Below the pieces are notes generated by a model, which searched no databases, was not told the origin of the DNA, and saw only the letters and a list, made by a program, of their open reading frames with translations. From the NCBI GenBank assembly GCA_017412265.1, contig JAFPYK010000058.1, positions 1 to 7,659 of the forward strand: a stretch of 7,659 nt of DNA. The letters are read 5' to 3'. The stretch is from Lachnospiraceae bacterium (GTDB lineage: Bacteria; Bacillota; Clostridia; Lachnospirales; Lachnospiraceae). Position numbers and translations under genes: made by a program. This document shows positions 5,572 through 7,659 of the stretch, in pieces (position 1 is the stretch's first letter; each line of letters opens with the position of its first letter).

Positions 5572-7659
5572 TCAGAACAGCTCTCTTCTTCGAAACACCA
5601 GCCATGCCGCGGCCACTGCGCTCACAGCGGCTGCCGCGAGCCAGACCCGCAGGGAGAACATGTCCCCGGTCTTCGGGACATTCGGGGGCACCCGGACCGT
5701 GACCGTCTGGTCGCTGTTCTCCGGGTCTTCATGTGAGGCGATCCTGCGTCCCTTCACGTCCGTCAGCCACTCGTACACGACAAGGCGTTTCCCTGCATAC
5801 GCGCTCGTATTGACCCGGAAGTTCACCTCGACACTTCCCGAATCAGTCTCCGGGACAAACCGGGTCTCTGCGCTTCCGATCTCCTCCCCGCTGCCGCGGT
5901 CTACGATCTTCCCCTGCACGACATACTCCTGTCCCGGGACCAGATTCTCATAGTGCACCTCGTCCGTAACCAGGACCTCCGCGTCTGCCGCCAGGAGTTT
6001 CTCATCACTCTCCTTCGCATGCGCACTGGTCAGCAGCTTCGGGAAGCGGACCGTCTGCATCTCATCCCCGGCGTCTCGGTGCGAGGCGATCTCCTCAGAT
6101 CCCGCATACATTGTCTCGAACACCACGATGCTCTTTCCTTCCAGCCCGGATGCGTCAAAAACAAACCGTACACAGGCCTCTCCGTCACATCCGAAAGATC
6201 CCTTCTTCGCAGCCCCGGTCTGTAAAACCGTCTGGGCCGTCACCGGTTCGCCCCGGATCAGCAGAGGAGTCTGCGACTCGCAGTCCATCAGGATCCCTTC
6301 CAGAAGGTATTCTGTCTCCGGCATCAGTCCGCGATAACTCACCGTATCGACCAGCACGGTCTTCGGATCCGCTGCGGCGAGCCGCTCTCCGCTGCTCTCC
6401 TCTGCCGCGCAGGTACCGATCTGCGGCAGATACACACTCTGTGCCTCATCGGTCACATCCGCATGTACGGCAAGCTCCCTCTCCTCATACCGGCAGGATT
6501 CAAATGCGACGATGCTGCGCCCCGCGGCTGCCTCTCCCGGGAAGGAGAACTCCAGCTCGGCCTCTCCGTCCGGCTCTTCGGGGACAAATGCTGTCTCAGC
6601 CGTAACCTCTTCACCGTCTGCGGTCAATGCTTCTCCGGTCTCACGGTCCACGAGCACTCCCCGAAGGACATACTCCTTTCCCGGAATCAGATTGTGGTAT
6701 GCCACCACATCCTTCAGCCGGACCGTCCCTTCCGCCTTGACCAGATGCGAGCCGCTCTCTGCATCGGTCAGCTCGGTTTCAATTCCTGGGAAATGCACCG
6801 TCTGCTCTTCGTCTTCCGGATCTTCGTGGGCTGCGATGCAGACGTCCCCGTACCGGCAGGTCTCCAGAATCACCACGCTTCGCCCGGCCAGGTTCACTGC
6901 CGGTAGCACAAAACGCATCTCAACCGTCCCGTTCGGCTCCTCCGGGATAAATGTCTCCTCTGCCTCCGCAAGGATCTCTCCGCTGTCCCTGTCGGCCGCA
7001 CGTCCGGACATCGTATAAGTCAGCCCCGGCACCAGGTTCTCATACCGCACCCGGTCCGTAATCGCAGCCTCTTCTCCCGCCGGCGCCAGGTGATCCTCTG
7101 TCTGGTCACACACCGCCGTGGTCCCGATCTTCGGGAAATGTACCGTCTGCGCCTCATCATTCAGGTCCCGGTGAGAAGCTTCTTCTTCCCCGTCCCGGTA
7201 CAGCGTCTCCCAGACAACAGCCGACTGCCCTTCCAGGCTCCTTGCATCCAGCACAAAGCAAAGCTCCACGCTCCCGTCCGGATTCTCCGGCACAAATCTC
7301 TTCTCTGCCGTCACATCATGTCCCGAAGCATCTGTAATGGTCTCTCCGGTCCGTGGATTCTTCATCAGCCCCTGAATGACATACTCTGCCCCCGGCTGCA
7401 GATCGATATAGGACACGGTATCGATGATCTGCGTATCCTCCCCGGCAGCCTCCACAGAAGCCCCGGTCTGCTTTCCGGCAGCCTGTGTGCGAATCTGCGG
7501 CACCGGCCGGTCTCTGGCGATCAGCAGGAATCCATCCTGGAGATCCTCGCATCTCCCATAGGCGAACACCGCCTCACAGTGATCATCCACAGCCTGCAGA
7601 TGTACCAGAAGTTTTCCTCCTTCATACGCCCCGCTTCCGTCAGCGGGCGCAAGGGTGGC
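5572..7659 (-). CDS. VaFE/T-Q ester-bond repeat cell-wall-anchored surface protein (5' end outside window)
   Basis: The frame is open from the window edge (7659) to the TGA at 5572, giving 695 visible residues. The GTG at 7590 is only an internal codon, so the N-terminus is missing. Residues 1-53 belong to an unidentified upstream domain. Residues 54-655 are five tandem ~115-128-residue repeats of the VaFE (T-Q ester bond) type, as in the Clostridium perfringens Cpe0147 stalk. Residues 656-695 form a sorting signal: VPKTG, a hydrophobic segment (about 672-689) and an RRR tail. The protein should be secreted, linked to peptidoglycan by sortase, and act as a stiff surface stalk, probably presenting an N-terminal adhesive domain (in Cpe0147-like proteins, a thioester domain). 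It is unusual in carrying 11 cysteines. Ligand, promoter and signal peptide cannot be seen. The architecture is well supported; the adhesin role is inferred. Confidence 0.9.
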   Translation of the reverse strand, partial: ATLAPADGSGAYEGGKLLVHLQAVDDHCEAVFAYGRCEDLQDGFLLIARDRPVPQIRTQAAGKQTGASVEAAGEDTQIIDTVSYIDLQPGAEYVIQGLMKNPRTGETITDASGHDVTAEKRFVPENPDGSVELCFVLDARSLEGQSAVVWETLYRDGEEEASHRDLNDEAQTVHFPKIGTTAVCDQTEDHLAPAGEEAAITDRVRYENLVPGLTYTMSGRAADRDSGEILAEAEETFIPEEPNGTVEMRFVLPAVNLAGRSVVILETCRYGDVCIAAHEDPEDEEQTVHFPGIETELTDAESGSHLVKAEGTVRLKDVVAYHNLIPGKEYVLRGVLVDRETGEALTADGEEVTAETAFVPEEPDGEAELEFSFPGEAAAGRSIVAFESCRYEERELAVHADVTDEAQSVYLPQIGTCAAEESSGERLAAADPKTVLVDTVSYRGLMPETEYLLEGILMDCESQTPLLIRGEPVTAQTVLQTGAAKKGSFGCDGEACVRFVFDASGLEGKSIVVFETMYAGSEEIASHRDAGDEMQTVRFPKLLTSAHAKESDEKLLAADAEVLVTDEVHYENLVPGQEYVVQGKIVDRGSGEEIGSAETRFVPETDSGSVEVNFRVNTSAYAGKRLVVYEWLTDVKGRRIASHEDPENSDQTVTVRVPPNVPKTGDMFSLRVWLAAAAVSAVAAAWLVFRRRELF
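5575..5682 (-). other. C-terminal cell-wall sorting signal (VPKTG)
   Basis: The motif NVPKTG is encoded at 5682-5665. It is followed by a hydrophobic, Ala/Val/Trp-rich segment of about 18 residues and then RRRELF at the C-terminus. This is the standard order of an LPxTG-type signal: sortase cleavage between Thr and Gly, membrane retention, positive tail. Val replaces the usual Leu, so the matching sortase may be a variant; none is encoded in the window. Confidence 0.88.
5695..7500 (-). repeat. Five tandem VaFE/T-Q ester-bond domains
   Basis: Protein-level repeats: R1 7135-7500, R2 6790-7134, R3 6427-6789, R4 6043-6426, R5 5695-6042. Each starts with a PxIxT-like strand (LLT in R5), then D-x-V-x-Y and a PGxxY-like turn, V-x-x-E near the end, and finally H-x-D followed by Q. 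Aligned with Cpe0147 as I recall it (Thr450, Asp480, Glu547, His572, Gln580), the residues are: R1 T58/D80/E151/H163/Q171; R2 T180/D202/E266/H278/Q286; R3 T295/D317/E387/H399/Q407; R4 T416/D438/E515/H527/Q535; R5 T544/D566/E630/H643/Q651 (numbered from the first visible codon). His lies exactly 8 residues before Gln in all five. The repeats differ clearly in sequence, so this is not a recent DNA duplication. Confidence 0.87.

Noticed and set aside
5540..7018. Several plus-strand open frames (5540-5953, 5953-6225, 6111-6605, 6463-6906, 6512-7018)
   Set aside because: All lie opposite the repeat-protein gene, are Arg/Ser/Pro-rich and lack motifs. The minus-strand frame explains this DNA.
7588..7590. 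GTG at 7590 as the start of the surface protein gene
   Set aside because: The frame continues upstream without a stop to the window edge, there is no signal peptide after the GTG, and the protein would start inside a domain. The gene is partial.
1..7659. A CRISPR array, defence system, toxin-antitoxin pair or other new multi-gene system
   Set aside because: No spaced direct repeats and no cluster of unknown genes are present. The genes are recognisable housekeeping or surface-protein genes in separate transcription units.

Overview
The window looks like a chromosomal segment from a Gram-positive, GC-rich member of the Bacillota, most likely a Clostridia/Lachnospiraceae-type gut anaerobe. Four things suggest this: a T-box leader controlling ileS, a long type-2-like IleS, strong AGGAGG ribosome binding sites with sigma-A-type promoters, and a sortase-anchored surface protein built from VaFE/T-Q ester-bond repeats. 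The genus is inference and cannot be fixed from this sequence alone.

Layout. Positions 1-240 hold the left end of a decayed insertion sequence: the first part of an IS3-like OrfA on the minus strand, preceded by a 14-bp perfect inverted repeat. Positions 241-465 hold no convincing gene. ileS (isoleucyl-tRNA synthetase) fills 466-3630 on the minus strand. Its leader (about 3676-3900) is a T-box riboswitch with an ATC (Ile) specifier codon and an intrinsic terminator, driven by a TTGACA-17-TATATT promoter. Back to back with it, a TTGGAA-17-TATAAT promoter drives pncB (nicotinate phosphoribosyltransferase, 4056-5504, plus strand), which ends at a strong intrinsic terminator. Converging on pncB from the right is a large partial gene (5572 to beyond 7659, minus strand). 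It encodes a cell-wall-anchored protein with five tandem VaFE repeats and a C-terminal VPKTG sorting signal; its N-terminus lies outside the window.

How the genes work together. The three real genes are separate transcription units and do not form a pathway. ileS is controlled by uncharged tRNA-Ile through its leader. pncB salvages nicotinate into NAD. The repeat protein is predicted to form a rigid, covalently cross-linked stalk on the cell surface. I see no CRISPR array, tRNA, rRNA, phage module or toxin-antitoxin pair, and no evidence for a wholly new system. The most informative points are the complete ester-bond residue set in all five repeats, the cysteine content of that stalk, the atypical T-box sequence with a second possible ileS start inside the terminator region, and the inverted repeat that masks the transposase ribosome binding site.
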